Source: an uncultured Verrucomicrobiota bacterium
GTDB taxonomy: Bacteria; Verrucomicrobiota; Verrucomicrobiia; Chthoniobacterales; SZAS-18
NCBI GenBank assembly: GCA_937873255.1
Contig: CALMVM010000144.1
Span: forward strand, 1-16,564
DNA: 16,564 nucleotides
Reading direction: 5' to 3'
This document shows, in pieces, positions 6,302 through 13,885 of the stretch. The notes under the pieces were generated by a model. The model saw nothing but the letters and a program-made list of their open reading frames with translations. It searched no databases and was not told the DNA's origin. Made by a program: the position numbers and the translations under genes. How positions within the stretch are numbered: the stretch's first letter is position 1; each line of letters opens with the position of its first letter.

Positions 6302-7072
6302 TCACTCCTTCGCCGCCTTGGCCGCCTTGGCGATTTCGGCGAAGTCGCGCGGATCGAGGCTCGCGCCGCCCACCAATGCGCCGTCGATGTCGGGCTGGCC
6401 AAGGAGTTCGCCGGCGTTCGAAACCTTCACGCTACCGCCGTACTGAATCCGCAAGCGCTCGGCGACGGCGGGTTCTGCAATCTGGCCGATCTCCGAACGG
6501 ATGAGTGCGTGCGCTTCCTGCGCCTGTGCAGGCGTCGCGTTGCGGCCCGTGCCGATGGCCCAGACGGGCTCGTAGGCGATGACTGTTTCCTGGATCTGCT
6601 TGTGATCCAGACCGGCCAGTCCCTCGCGCAACTGCCGCATCAACACCGCTTCCACCTGGCCGCCGTCGCGTTCCGCGAGCGTCTCGCCGATGCACAGGAT
6701 CGGTTTCAATGTCGCCTCGTGCGCGGCGTGCAGCTTGGCATTGACCGTCTGGTCCGTCTCGCCGAAAAGCTGCCGCCGTTCGCTGTGGCCGACCAACACG
6801 TAGCGCACGAACAACTCCCGCAGCATCGCCGCACTGACCTCCCCCGTGAATGCCCCCGACTTCTGCGCGCTCATGTTTTGCGCGCCGAGCTTGAGCGAAT
6901 ACGCCTCGCCGATCAGCTCCGACGCCTTCGGCAGCGAGGTGAATGGCGGGATGAGCACCACATCCACCTCGGTGTCGTCGCCGGTTTCCGCCAGGAAGGT
7001 CGGGATGTAACTGGCCGTCTCGGCGACGGTCATGTTCATTTTCCAGTTGGCGGCGATGATGACTTTGCGCAT
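6302..7072 (-). CDS. tpiA: Triose-phosphate isomerase
   Basis: TpiA interconverts dihydroxyacetone phosphate and glyceraldehyde 3-phosphate in the cytoplasm. The 256-residue length and all key residues fit: AANWKMN with catalytic K11, VGHSERR with catalytic H96, ILCIGET with C127, AYEPVWAIGTG with catalytic base E168 followed by the flexible phosphate loop, and the IQYGGSV and GALVGGASL phosphate-binding segments near the C-terminus. It is the last gene of the gap-pgk-tpiA cluster and starts 70 bases after the pgk stop, so co-transcription is likely. The ATG at 7072 begins the conserved first strand (MRKVIIAANW), and no Shine-Dalgarno site precedes it. Confidence 0.98.
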   Translation of the reverse strand: MRKVIIAANWKMNMTVAETASYIPTFLAETGDDTEVDVVLIPPFTSLPKASELIGEAYSLKLGAQNMSAQKSGAFTGEVSAAMLRELFVRYVLVGHSERRQLFGETDQTVNAKLHAAHEATLKPILCIGETLAERDGGQVEAVLMRQLREGLAGLDHKQIQETVIAYEPVWAIGTGRNATPAQAQEAHALIRSEIGQIAEPAVAERLRIQYGGSVKVSNAGELLGQPDIDGALVGGASLDPRDFAEIAKAAKAAKE

Positions 7073-7142
7073 GTCGGTCGAGACGGCGGAGAAATACGAG
7101 ACGGAGCGGCGAGGTACGAATGGACTAGACGCGGCGGATGCG

Positions 7143-8360
7143 TCAGGCGTCCTGTTCCGCCAGCGCCGCCACGCCGGGCAGGACCTTGCCTTCGAGCAGT
7201 TCGAGCGACGCGCCGCCGCCGGTGGAGATGAACGTCATCGCATCACCCAGGCCCGCCTGCTTGACCGCCGTGACGCTGTCGCCGCCGCCGATGATCGTCG
7301 TGGCGTCGGATTCCGCCAGCGCGCGGGCGAGGCTGAACGTGCCGTTGGCGAAATCGGGAATCTCGAAGATGCCCACCGGGCCGTTCCAGAGCACGGTTTT
7401 GGCGGTGGCGATTTCCTTTTTGTAGAGTTCGATGGTTTCCTTGCCGATGTCCACGGCCTCGTAGCCGTCGGTAATGCCGTGGCCGGGCGAGAGCCGGCCG
7501 GTGTTGCGCGCGGTCGTCGTGCCAGCCTTGATTTCGAGCGTCTCGATGTTGTCCACGGGCAGCAGGAACTTGACGCCTTTCTTTTTGGCGAGTTCGAGGA
7601 GTTCCACGGCGAGGTCGGTTTTGTCGGCCTCGACGCGGCTGTTGCCGGTGGCGATGCCTTGCGCGCGGTAAAACGTGTATGCCATCGCGCCGCCGATGAG
7701 GAAGGTGTTCGCCTTTTCCATCAGCGCCTTGATGACGCCGATCTTGTCGGAAACCTTCGAGCCGCCGAGGATCACCAAGAACGGTTTTGCCGGGTCGGCG
7801 AGTTCGCCGTGGAGATATTTCAATTCCTTCTCCATGAGCAGGCCCGTGGCGGTTTCGCTCAGGTGCGCGGCCACTCCGGCCGTCGAGGCGTGCGCGCGGT
7901 GCGCCGCGCCGAAGGCGTCGTTGACGTACACGTCGCCCAGACGCGCGAGGGCTTGCGAGAACGCGGCGTCGTTTTTCTCCTCCTCGGCGTGGAAGCGCAT
8001 GTTTTCGAGCAGGAGCACGTCGCCGGGCTTCAGCGCATCGACGCGGTGCTCGACGCTCGCGCCGATGCACTCGGGGCTGAACTGCACGGGGATTTCGAGG
8101 AGTTCCGCGAGCCGTTCGGCGACGGGTTCGAGCGAGTATTTGGGCACGGGCTGGCCCTTTGGCCGGCCGAAGTGGGCCATGAGCACGACCTTTGCGCCCT
8201 TGCCGACGAGGTATTGGATCGTGGGCAGGGTTTCGCGGATGCGGGTGTCGTCGGTGATGCGCACGCGGCCGTCTTTTTCCTCGGTCGGCACGTTGAAATC
8301 CACGCGCACGAGCACGCGGCGGTTGTTCACATTGAGATCACAGACGGAGATTTTGGGCAT
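7143..8360 (-). CDS. pgk: Phosphoglycerate kinase
   Basis: Pgk transfers phosphate from 1,3-bisphosphoglycerate to ADP. The 405-residue protein has VLVRVDFNVP at 16-25 with substrate residues D21 and N23, R40 in DDTRIRETLP, AHFGRPKG at 62-69 (SHLGRP in many enzymes), the hinge and nucleotide segment LGGSKVSDKI, and the C-terminal GGGDSVTAV and FISTGGGASLELLEGK phosphate-binding motifs. It begins with MPKISVCDLNV, the conserved N-terminus, at the ATG at 8360. The leader directly upstream is T-rich (CATTTTCTATTCAG) without a Shine-Dalgarno site. It follows gap across a 245-base spacer that is mostly an inverted-repeat element, which may decouple its expression from gap. Confidence 0.98.
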   Translation of the reverse strand: MPKISVCDLNVNNRRVLVRVDFNVPTEEKDGRVRITDDTRIRETLPTIQYLVGKGAKVVLMAHFGRPKGQPVPKYSLEPVAERLAELLEIPVQFSPECIGASVEHRVDALKPGDVLLLENMRFHAEEEKNDAAFSQALARLGDVYVNDAFGAAHRAHASTAGVAAHLSETATGLLMEKELKYLHGELADPAKPFLVILGGSKVSDKIGVIKALMEKANTFLIGGAMAYTFYRAQGIATGNSRVEADKTDLAVELLELAKKKGVKFLLPVDNIETLEIKAGTTTARNTGRLSPGHGITDGYEAVDIGKETIELYKKEIATAKTVLWNGPVGIFEIPDFANGTFSLARALAESDATTIIGGGDSVTAVKQAGLGDAMTFISTGGGASLELLEGKVLPGVAALAEQDA

Positions 8361-8394
8361 AACTGAATAGAAAATGATGAGTTGGCGCGCTGTC

Positions 8395-8597
8395 TCCGGA
8401 GCGCCAACGGCGCGGCTTCATAGAAGCCTAGGGCAACGCCCTAGGAATAAAATGTGGAGAGTATCAAGCCCTGTAGGGGCGATTCATACAGGTGGCAAGC
8501 GGTTGATGAGTCGCCCCTACAGGGCTTGGCTTTCTCTGTGTCCTATCCTAGGGCGTTGCCCTAGGCTTCTATGAAGCCGCGCCGTTGGCGCTCCGGA
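8395..8597. repeat. Nested inverted-repeat intergenic element (52-bp outer arms, about 23-bp inner arms)
   Basis: The outer arms at 8395-8446 and 8546-8597 are perfect 52-bp reverse complements, each ending in the palindrome TCCGGA. Inside them, 8465-8482 and 8511-8528 form a second perfect 18-bp stem, extendable through a G-T pair to 8487/8506, with an 18-base loop. Each outer arm also contains the palindrome-like CCTAGGGCAACGCCCTAGG. The element fills 203 of the 245 bases between gap and pgk and carries no protein gene; a 66-codon + strand ORF across it is a by-product. This layout resembles high-copy non-autonomous elements of PVC-group genomes. In RNA it would form a long, very stable hairpin just after the gap stop codon. 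Confidence 0.92.
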
Positions 8598-8605
8598 AAA
8601 AGTTG

Positions 8606-9607
8606 TTATTTCGAGAGCAGTTCGAGTAGCGCCACGCAGCGGTTGCTGTAGCCCCATTCGTTGTCGTACCAGCCGACGACCTTCACGAACCTCTCGCCGA
8701 GCGTCAGCGTCAGCGCGCTGTCGAAGATGCACGAATGCGGGTTGCCGACGATGTCCTGCAACACCAGCGGCTCGTCGCTGTATTCGAGGATGCCCTTGAA
8801 GTGTCCCGCGCCGGCCGCCTCCTTGAACGCCGCGTTGACGCTCTCGACCGTGGCAGGCTTCTTCAGCGTCGCGGTGAAATCCGTCACCGAGCCGTCGGGC
8901 GTCGGCACGCGGAAGGCACCGCCGTTGAGCTTGCCCTTCAACTCGGGGATCACCTCGCCGATGGCCTTGGCCGCGCCGGTGCTGCTGGGCACGATGTTGA
9001 CCGCCGCCGCGCGCGCCCGGCGCAGGTCCTCGTGCGGGAGATCGAGGATGCGCTGGTCGTTCGTGTACGAGTGGATCGTGGTCATGAACCCGGCCTCGAT
9101 GCCGAAGGTGTCGTTGAGCACCTTCGCCAGCGGGGCGAGGCAGTTGGTCGTGCAACTCGCGTTCGAGACGACCGTGTGCTTGGCCGGGTCGTAGACGTTG
9201 TCGTTGACGCCGAGGACGATGGTGGCGTCCGGCCCCTTGGCGGGAGCGGAGATGAGGACCTTCTTCGCGCCGCCCTTGGTGATGTGGAGTTCGGCCTTGG
9301 CGCGGTCGGTGAAGAAGCCGGTGGATTCGAGCACGACCTCGACGCCGAGGTTGCCCCACGGCAGCGCGGCGGGGTCGCGTTCCTTGAGGATCTTAATTTT
9401 GTGCCCGCGTACGATGATGTTCTCCTCGTCATGGCCGATCTCGCCGTCGAAACGACCATGCACACTGTCCCACTTGAGCAAATGGGCGATGGTCTTGGTG
9501 TCGGTTAGGTCGTTGATGGCGGTGAGTTGCTCGACCTGGGACTGCGACATGGCGCGCAACACGTTGCGGCCGATGCGGCCGAAGCCGTTGATTCCGAATT
9601 TGGGCAT
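8606..9607 (-). CDS. gap: Glyceraldehyde-3-phosphate dehydrogenase, type I
   Basis: Gap oxidises and phosphorylates glyceraldehyde 3-phosphate with NAD. The 333 residues contain the Rossmann motif [10 protein letters not shown] at the N-terminus, D33 in AINDLTD (an acidic residue at the end of the second strand, which favours NAD over NADP), the STGFFT segment at 95-100, catalytic C152 in [12 protein letters not shown], catalytic H179 in TIHSYTNDQ, and [11 protein letters not shown] near the C-terminus. It is the first gene of the gap-pgk-tpiA cluster and has a sigma70-like promoter at 9654-9681. The ATG at 9607 opens directly on the conserved [10 protein letters not shown]; upstream bases show no Shine-Dalgarno site. 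Confidence 0.98.
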   Translation of the reverse strand: MPKFGINGFGRIGRNVLRAMSQSQVEQLTAINDLTDTKTIAHLLKWDSVHGRFDGEIGHDEENIIVRGHKIKILKERDPAALPWGNLGVEVVLESTGFFTDRAKAELHITKGGAKKVLISAPAKGPDATIVLGVNDNVYDPAKHTVVSNASCTTNCLAPLAKVLNDTFGIEAGFMTTIHSYTNDQRILDLPHEDLRRARAAAVNIVPSSTGAAKAIGEVIPELKGKLNGGAFRVPTPDGSVTDFTATLKKPATVESVNAAFKEAAGAGHFKGILEYSDEPLVLQDIVGNPHSCIFDSALTLTLGERFVKVVGWYDNEWGYSNRCVALLELLSK

Positions 9608-9653
9608 GACGATCAGGGATGAGGTGAGAATGGACGGACGACGGGGGACAGGC

Positions 9654-9681
9654 AGCCTATTGAGGACGCGCGGAGAGTCAA
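9654..9681 (-). promoter_or_regulatory. Putative sigma70-type promoter of the gap-pgk-tpiA cluster
   Basis: On the minus strand, TTGACT (9681-9676) is a good -35 box and TAGGCT (9659-9654) a moderate -10 box, with a 16-base spacer. Transcription would start near 9647, giving a leader of about 40 bases before the gap ATG. Confidence 0.5.
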
Positions 9682-9702
9682 GCGGTCACGCGCGGCGCCG
9701 TC

Positions 9703-9731
9703 GTAACGCTCGGGGAGCCAGGCTGCGCTAC
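9703..9731. repeat. Single REP-like hairpin, related to the 2458-2580 repeat
   Basis: The core at 9707-9719, read on the minus strand, is GGCTCCCCGAGCG and matches 11 of 13 bases of the GGCTC-TCC-GAGCC core in the 2458-2580 repeat; both are preceded by GGTAG a few bases away. Outer bases 9703-9709 and 9725-9731 pair with one mismatch. It lies just after the stop of the SGNH gene and upstream of the gap promoter, where it could end SGNH transcription. Confidence 0.45.
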
Positions 9732-9737
9732 CCGCGA

Positions 9738-10577
9738 TTAGAACCGCCCGAGCATCGGCCCCATCTCGCGCAACGCGCCAGCGGCCCACAGGCGGCCTTC
9801 CTCGCTGTTGTAATGCACCCCGTCGCCACCCGAACGCCCCGGCGTGTAGTGCGTCAGCTTGGTCGAATCCACGGTGGTATAACCGTACTTCCGGCCCCCG
9901 GCGACGATCAGGTTGAACACCGTCTGCTGCACCCCGCGCGAATAATGCGAGGAATCCGGCGGCGTTACCCAGATGATCTGGCGCACCGTGCCCGGCTCGC
10001 TGCGGATGGCGTTGATGAACCGATAGAGGATCTCGCCGAACTTCGTGCTGTCACCCGCGCCCATCGCGTCCATCCAGTTGGTGCCGAGCTGCACGATGAC
10101 GTTGCGCGGGTGCAGGATGGAAACGAGATTTTCGACCTTCGGTGCGATGGCCGGCGAGGGGCGGCGTCCGCCGATGAAGTCGTAGAGCAGGTTGGTGCGC
10201 GGGGTGATCTCGCGGTAGCCGCAACGCGTCTGGTAATCGGGCTCGTCGCGCAGCCAGTGTTGAGGGGCCGAGCCGCACGCGGCGTACATCGCCACGTTGG
10301 CGCGACCGAACTTGGAGACGAGGTATTCGGCCATGCCCTCGCCGAATCCCCCCACGCTCAGGGAGTCACCGATCATCAGCACGCGCGTGAAGCCGCGAGC
10401 ACCGTACATGTTGAAGCCGCTGGCGTACTGGCCCTCTTGGGCGACGAGCGAATGCAGCGCGTACGCCGGCGGCGCGGCGAGCAGGGCCGTCCCCGCCCGG
10501 CGCAGGGAGGCAAGGAAACTCCGGCGCGAGAGGGCGCTGGCGGATGGCGGTTGATCGGAAAGGGTCGGACTCGGCAT
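9738..10577 (-). CDS. SGNH/GDSL-type hydrolase with Tat signal
   Basis: The protein starts at the ATG at 10577 (279 residues). An in-frame extension to 10751 is rejected because it overlaps the end of the DUF885 gene and is basic and non-conserved. Residues 17-40 form a twin-arginine signal (SRRSFLASL, then an Ala-rich hydrophobic run), so a folded export route is likely. The SGNH blocks are clear: IGDSLS with nucleophile S72, a GSAPQHW segment at 102-108, GTNW at 165-168, and D252-x-x-H255 in GDGVHYN. Such enzymes are esterases or acetyl-group hydrolases/transferases acting on polysaccharides or lipids; the substrate here is unknown. It lies 85 bases after DUF885 on the same strand and may share its transcript; a weak own promoter (TTGGCG at 10621-10616, TATTGT at 10596-10591, 19-base spacer) is possible. 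A relative lies at 14588-15835. Confidence 0.85.
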   Translation of the reverse strand: MPSPTLSDQPPSASALSRRSFLASLRRAGTALLAAPPAYALHSLVAQEGQYASGFNMYGARGFTRVLMIGDSLSVGGFGEGMAEYLVSKFGRANVAMYAACGSAPQHWLRDEPDYQTRCGYREITPRTNLLYDFIGGRRPSPAIAPKVENLVSILHPRNVIVQLGTNWMDAMGAGDSTKFGEILYRFINAIRSEPGTVRQIIWVTPPDSSHYSRGVQQTVFNLIVAGGRKYGYTTVDSTKLTHYTPGRSGGDGVHYNSEEGRLWAAGALREMGPMLGRF

Positions 10578-10662
10578 TTCGGAAAGGCCGACAATAGAAA
10601 CCCGTTTGCGCTTCCCGCCAAGGGAAAAGGCAAAAGGCTCTCCCGTTTGCGGCGAGGCTACC

Positions 10663-12438
10663 TCAGAGCGTTTCGCCCGCCTTCGATTTGTCGTTGAGCA
10701 GGATTTCCCGCAAAAACCGCACCGGCCCCTGGCCATGGTCGGTGATCGCATCGTTGAACTTCTTCAGCGAGAAATTGCTCCCCTCCTGCGCTCGGTAATC
10801 CCGCCGCAGCTTGAGCAGTTCCAGCTTGCCGACCGTGTAGAAGAGATACCCCGGGTCGAACGTTCCCCGGAGCGCCTCCTGGTGCGCGGGTTTTTCCTCG
10901 TAATAACAGTTGTCCATGAAGAACTTCGTCGCCTCCTCCACGCTCATTCCCTGCGTGTGCAGCTTGATCGACACGCACAGCCGGCAGATGCGCAGCAGCG
11001 CCTCGTCGGACTGCGCGAGGTGGTACTTGGCACCCTGGAGATCGTCCGCGTCACCGGCTTTTTCCCGGCCGAAGCCTTCCTCGACCGCCATTTGTTCGCA
11101 GTAGTGCGCCCAGCCCTCAATGTACGCGTACGAGCCGAAGATCCGCTGCACCTTGCTCGCCGGCGAGGCGTTCATGCGCAATGCCTGCACGTAGTGCCCG
11201 GGGTAGACCTCGTGGACGCTGACGATATCCGCCGTGTAGTAATTGAACGAGGTCAGCCACTCGTCCTTTTCCTTGTCAGGCCAATTCGCCTCGGTCGGCG
11301 TGACGTAGTAATATGCCTGCGCGCCCAGTACCTCGAACGGCCCCGGGTTATCCGATGATGCGAAGGAGCCCGCGCGCAGGTACTTCGGGGTTTCCTCGAC
11401 GCTGGCCCGCACCTCGCTCGGGATGTCGATGATGTTGTGAGTCACCATGAACCCGCGGATCATCTCCAGATGCTTGCGAATGTCGGGCAGCAGGCTCTCC
11501 GACGTGGGATGGTCGTGCTGGATCGCCTTGAACACCTCGATGGGCGGCTTGGACGGGTCGATGATCTTCGCCGCCGCCGCGAACTCGCCCTGTTCGCGCT
11601 TGAGTTCGGCCAGGCCGATTTCGAGAATCATCGCGGGCGTCTGTTCGAGCGCCTCGTTGTAGGCGAGCATCTTGCGGTAACGGTCCTCGCCGAGCGCGTA
11701 CCCTTTCGGGTTGGCCTTGGGCAGGCGCTCTTTTTCCAGCCAATCCGCGTAGGCCATCATCTCGGCGGCGGCGCGGTCGTTGGTGGCTTTGAATTCCGCC
11801 TGGAGCGCCGGGTCCTGCACGCCCTTGACCGCATCGACCAGATCGTGCTGGAGAAAATCCGCGTTGCCCTTGGCGATGACGATGCCCAACTCCACCTCGG
11901 ATTTCGGCAAGACTTCCGCGAGGTTCGCGCGCGCGGCGGCGAACAGCGCCGGGACCGCGCGTTCGGTCGAGATGATGCTGCGCAGCCGGTCGGCGAGCGG
12001 GGCGTAGTTGCGCTTGAGATAGACGTTGGCGTCGAACGCCCCCGCGTAGGTCATCGGGTTGCGGTCGAAGATGCCCGCCTCCTCCAGTTGAAAGAGGCCG
12101 TTTTGCATGCCGAGTTTCAGCAGCTTGTAGTCGAGCGCGGACGGCGCGCTGAGCGTGGCGGGGTCGATGGCCTCCAACCGCTTGAGGAATGCGTGGGCGC
12201 GCTTGCCCTCGGTGTCGAGCGACGCGCGGCTGAAGTCCGTAAATTTCCCGTCGTACTGGTGCAGCCCGAGGCTGACGGCGCTGGACGGCTGGAACTCGAA
12301 ATAATCGGCGAGGATCTCATCCGTGAGCCGGGCGAACGCAATTTCAGGCGGCAGGGCGGTGTCCGCGCGCAAAGCTGGCGCGGCGGCCAAAGCCAGGACG
12401 GCGGACAACAGGGCGAGGCGGGGTCTGGATTTCATCAT
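10663..12438 (-). CDS. Secreted DUF885 family protein, putative metallopeptidase
   Basis: The 591-residue protein has a signal peptide (MMKSRPRLALLSAVLALAAAPALRA, probable cleavage after LRA at about 25) and a full-length DUF885 domain. The key motif is HEVYPGH at 409-415, whose two His and Glu resemble a thermolysin-type zinc site, followed by E441 in EGWAHYCEQM as likely third ligand. The DPGYLFYTVGKLELLKLR motif near the C-terminus is also typical. DUF885 proteins are thought to be metal-dependent carboxypeptidases or dipeptidases; activity here is inferred and the compartment is extracytoplasmic. Two adjacent ATGs (12438 and 12435) are equally good starts, and a TTG at 12444 is less likely. 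A terminator-like hairpin with a T-run lies immediately upstream, so how this gene is transcribed is unclear. Confidence 0.9.
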   Translation of the reverse strand: MMKSRPRLALLSAVLALAAAPALRADTALPPEIAFARLTDEILADYFEFQPSSAVSLGLHQYDGKFTDFSRASLDTEGKRAHAFLKRLEAIDPATLSAPSALDYKLLKLGMQNGLFQLEEAGIFDRNPMTYAGAFDANVYLKRNYAPLADRLRSIISTERAVPALFAAARANLAEVLPKSEVELGIVIAKGNADFLQHDLVDAVKGVQDPALQAEFKATNDRAAAEMMAYADWLEKERLPKANPKGYALGEDRYRKMLAYNEALEQTPAMILEIGLAELKREQGEFAAAAKIIDPSKPPIEVFKAIQHDHPTSESLLPDIRKHLEMIRGFMVTHNIIDIPSEVRASVEETPKYLRAGSFASSDNPGPFEVLGAQAYYYVTPTEANWPDKEKDEWLTSFNYYTADIVSVHEVYPGHYVQALRMNASPASKVQRIFGSYAYIEGWAHYCEQMAVEEGFGREKAGDADDLQGAKYHLAQSDEALLRICRLCVSIKLHTQGMSVEEATKFFMDNCYYEEKPAHQEALRGTFDPGYLFYTVGKLELLKLRRDYRAQEGSNFSLKKFNDAITDHGQGPVRFLREILLNDKSKAGETL

Positions 12439-12442
12439 GGGC

Positions 12443-12489
12443 AAAAAACGGGGCCGGCGAACGGCACCAGTTTATCCGCCCCGGCCCCG
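12443..12489 (-). terminator. Rho-independent terminator-like hairpin with T6 run
   Basis: On the minus strand, CGGGGCCGG (12489-12481) pairs perfectly with CCGGCCCCG (12457-12449) across a 23-base loop and is followed directly by six T (12448-12443). It stands four bases after the TAA of the 442-residue secreted protein and would end that transcript. The T-run stops only four bases before the DUF885 ATG, so it also overlaps that gene's initiation region. Confidence 0.65.
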
Positions 12490-12493
12490 CGCG

Positions 12494-13822
12494 CTAATTA
12501 AAATACAACGAGAAACCCAGCGCCACGCCGCTGAAGGCGCGCTGGAAGTTGTGCCACACCCGCTCGTCGGTCATCGTGCCCTCTTCGAGATACGGGGCGG
12601 CTCCGGTGCCCTGGATCCAGAGCATCAGGTCGAGGCCCTTGGGTTCGGTGAAGACACGCCGCACGTTGAGTCCGCGCGCGCCGACGCCCTCGCGCCAGAA
12701 GGGGACCAGTTTCTTGCCCGCGAGGATGGCGTCGGTCTCGTTGAGCACGTTCATCCACGCGTCGATGCGTTCCTGGGTGACTTCCGCCGGGAGCACGCCG
12801 TGCTGCCGGGGGCTGGGAATCCACTCGTGGTCGTCGTCGGTCTCGGCGAGGATGCGCCGCCACGATTCGCGGCCGAAGGCGGGCACGCGCGAGAAGTGAT
12901 CGAGCGCGGCAGCCATGCGGGCGGGTTCGCGCACGGGGAAGTCGAGCAGGTGGATGAAGGCGAGCAGGGCCGAGATGGGCTCGCGGTCCATGTCCATCAC
13001 GGACGCGTCCTTGCCGCGTTGCAGGAAGGGGAAGGGCGTCTTGGGTTTCTCGAAAAACAGGTGCGCGGTGTGGTCGAAGAGGCTCGATTCGTCGTGGGCG
13101 AGGACCGTCTCGGCCAGCCCGCTCAGGAGGTGACAATATCCCCGGAACCACGGCACGTCGCCCGCGTCGAACTTGATGAGGAAGTTCTCGGCGTCCTTGG
13201 GGTCGGGCGACTCGTCCTCCACGAAGTTCCTGCCCCGGTTGAGCCGCTCGTAGGTTTGCCAGGCCGTCTCGGTGTCGGCGGGCTTGCCGTTGCCGGCGTA
13301 GTCGATCTTCACGAGGCCGGGGCGCAACGCGACCTTGCCGGGATCGTCGGGCAGCGCGGCGAAGGTGGCCTCGGCGGTGCCGATGTCCGCCAGGAAGGTG
13401 ATGAACGCCGCCCGGATATCGTCGTACGACACGGGGGCCACGAACTCCGGGTCCGCCTGCCCGACCGGCAGGCGCAAAAACGGCAGGGACGACGCCAGCC
13501 GGCTGCCCAACAGGCCGTGGTGCCGCCACGTTTGGCCGAGCTTTTCGCCCGCGCGCAGGAACTGCACGATGCCCAGCGCGTAGCGGCGGCGGTTCGCGTC
13601 GGCGTCGCCGGTGGCGGGGCGTCCGGCGAGGGCGGCTTCGAGCGATTTCTGGCCTTCGCTGAGCGTGCCTTTCTCGAACGCCTCCCGGATCACCGGGTCG
13701 GCGTCGGCGGCGCGGGCGTGTCTTGTCGGCGCGGCCGACAGCAACAGCGACAGGCCGAGCGCCAGCGTCCAGCGGACCGGCGCAAGTCGCTTCGTGGAAG
13801 GGAGGTAGGGAGAAATTTTCAT
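12494..13822 (-). CDS. Conserved-looking secreted protein of unknown function (442 aa)
   Basis: A signal peptide is clear: a basic start (MKISPYLPSTKRLAPVR), a hydrophobic core (WTLALGLSLLLSAA) and a probable ARA cleavage site near residue 38. The mature protein is about 400 residues, mostly helical in character, with no repeats and no further membrane segments. I see no catalytic motif I can name. Segments that look conserved are LPFLRLPVG, YDDIRAAFITFLADI, WFRGYCHLLSGLAETVLAHD, EWIPSPRQHGVLP and the Gly/Trp-rich LDLMLWIQGTGAAPYLEEG near the end. The ATG at 13822 is preceded by a weak GGTGG at suitable distance. It follows ppa by 63 bases on the same strand, and a terminator-like hairpin follows it. 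It acts outside the cytoplasm, role unknown. Confidence 0.8.
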   Translation of the reverse strand: MKISPYLPSTKRLAPVRWTLALGLSLLLSAAPTRHARAADADPVIREAFEKGTLSEGQKSLEAALAGRPATGDADANRRRYALGIVQFLRAGEKLGQTWRHHGLLGSRLASSLPFLRLPVGQADPEFVAPVSYDDIRAAFITFLADIGTAEATFAALPDDPGKVALRPGLVKIDYAGNGKPADTETAWQTYERLNRGRNFVEDESPDPKDAENFLIKFDAGDVPWFRGYCHLLSGLAETVLAHDESSLFDHTAHLFFEKPKTPFPFLQRGKDASVMDMDREPISALLAFIHLLDFPVREPARMAAALDHFSRVPAFGRESWRRILAETDDDHEWIPSPRQHGVLPAEVTQERIDAWMNVLNETDAILAGKKLVPFWREGVGARGLNVRRVFTEPKGLDLMLWIQGTGAAPYLEEGTMTDERVWHNFQRAFSGVALGFSLYFN

Positions 13823-13885
13823 TTCGTCCCACCGTCCCCCGCCGACGGGGCGCAGGCAAATCGAATAAAACGGACCGGGCGGCGT

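Noticed and set aside
7032..8366. 444-codon + strand open frame antisense to pgk
   Set aside because: It is a GC-driven shadow of pgk, which shows all family motifs on the minus strand.
8374..8574. 66-codon ORF inside the gap-pgk repeat element
   Set aside because: It is made by the inverted repeat itself, with palindromic arms and Arg/Pro/Leu-rich composition; I see no start signal or domain, so I treat it as non-coding.
10578..10751. N-terminal extension of the Tat-exported SGNH protein to 10751
   Set aside because: It would overlap the end of the DUF885 gene and put a basic, non-conserved stretch before a clear Tat signal that starts naturally at 10577.
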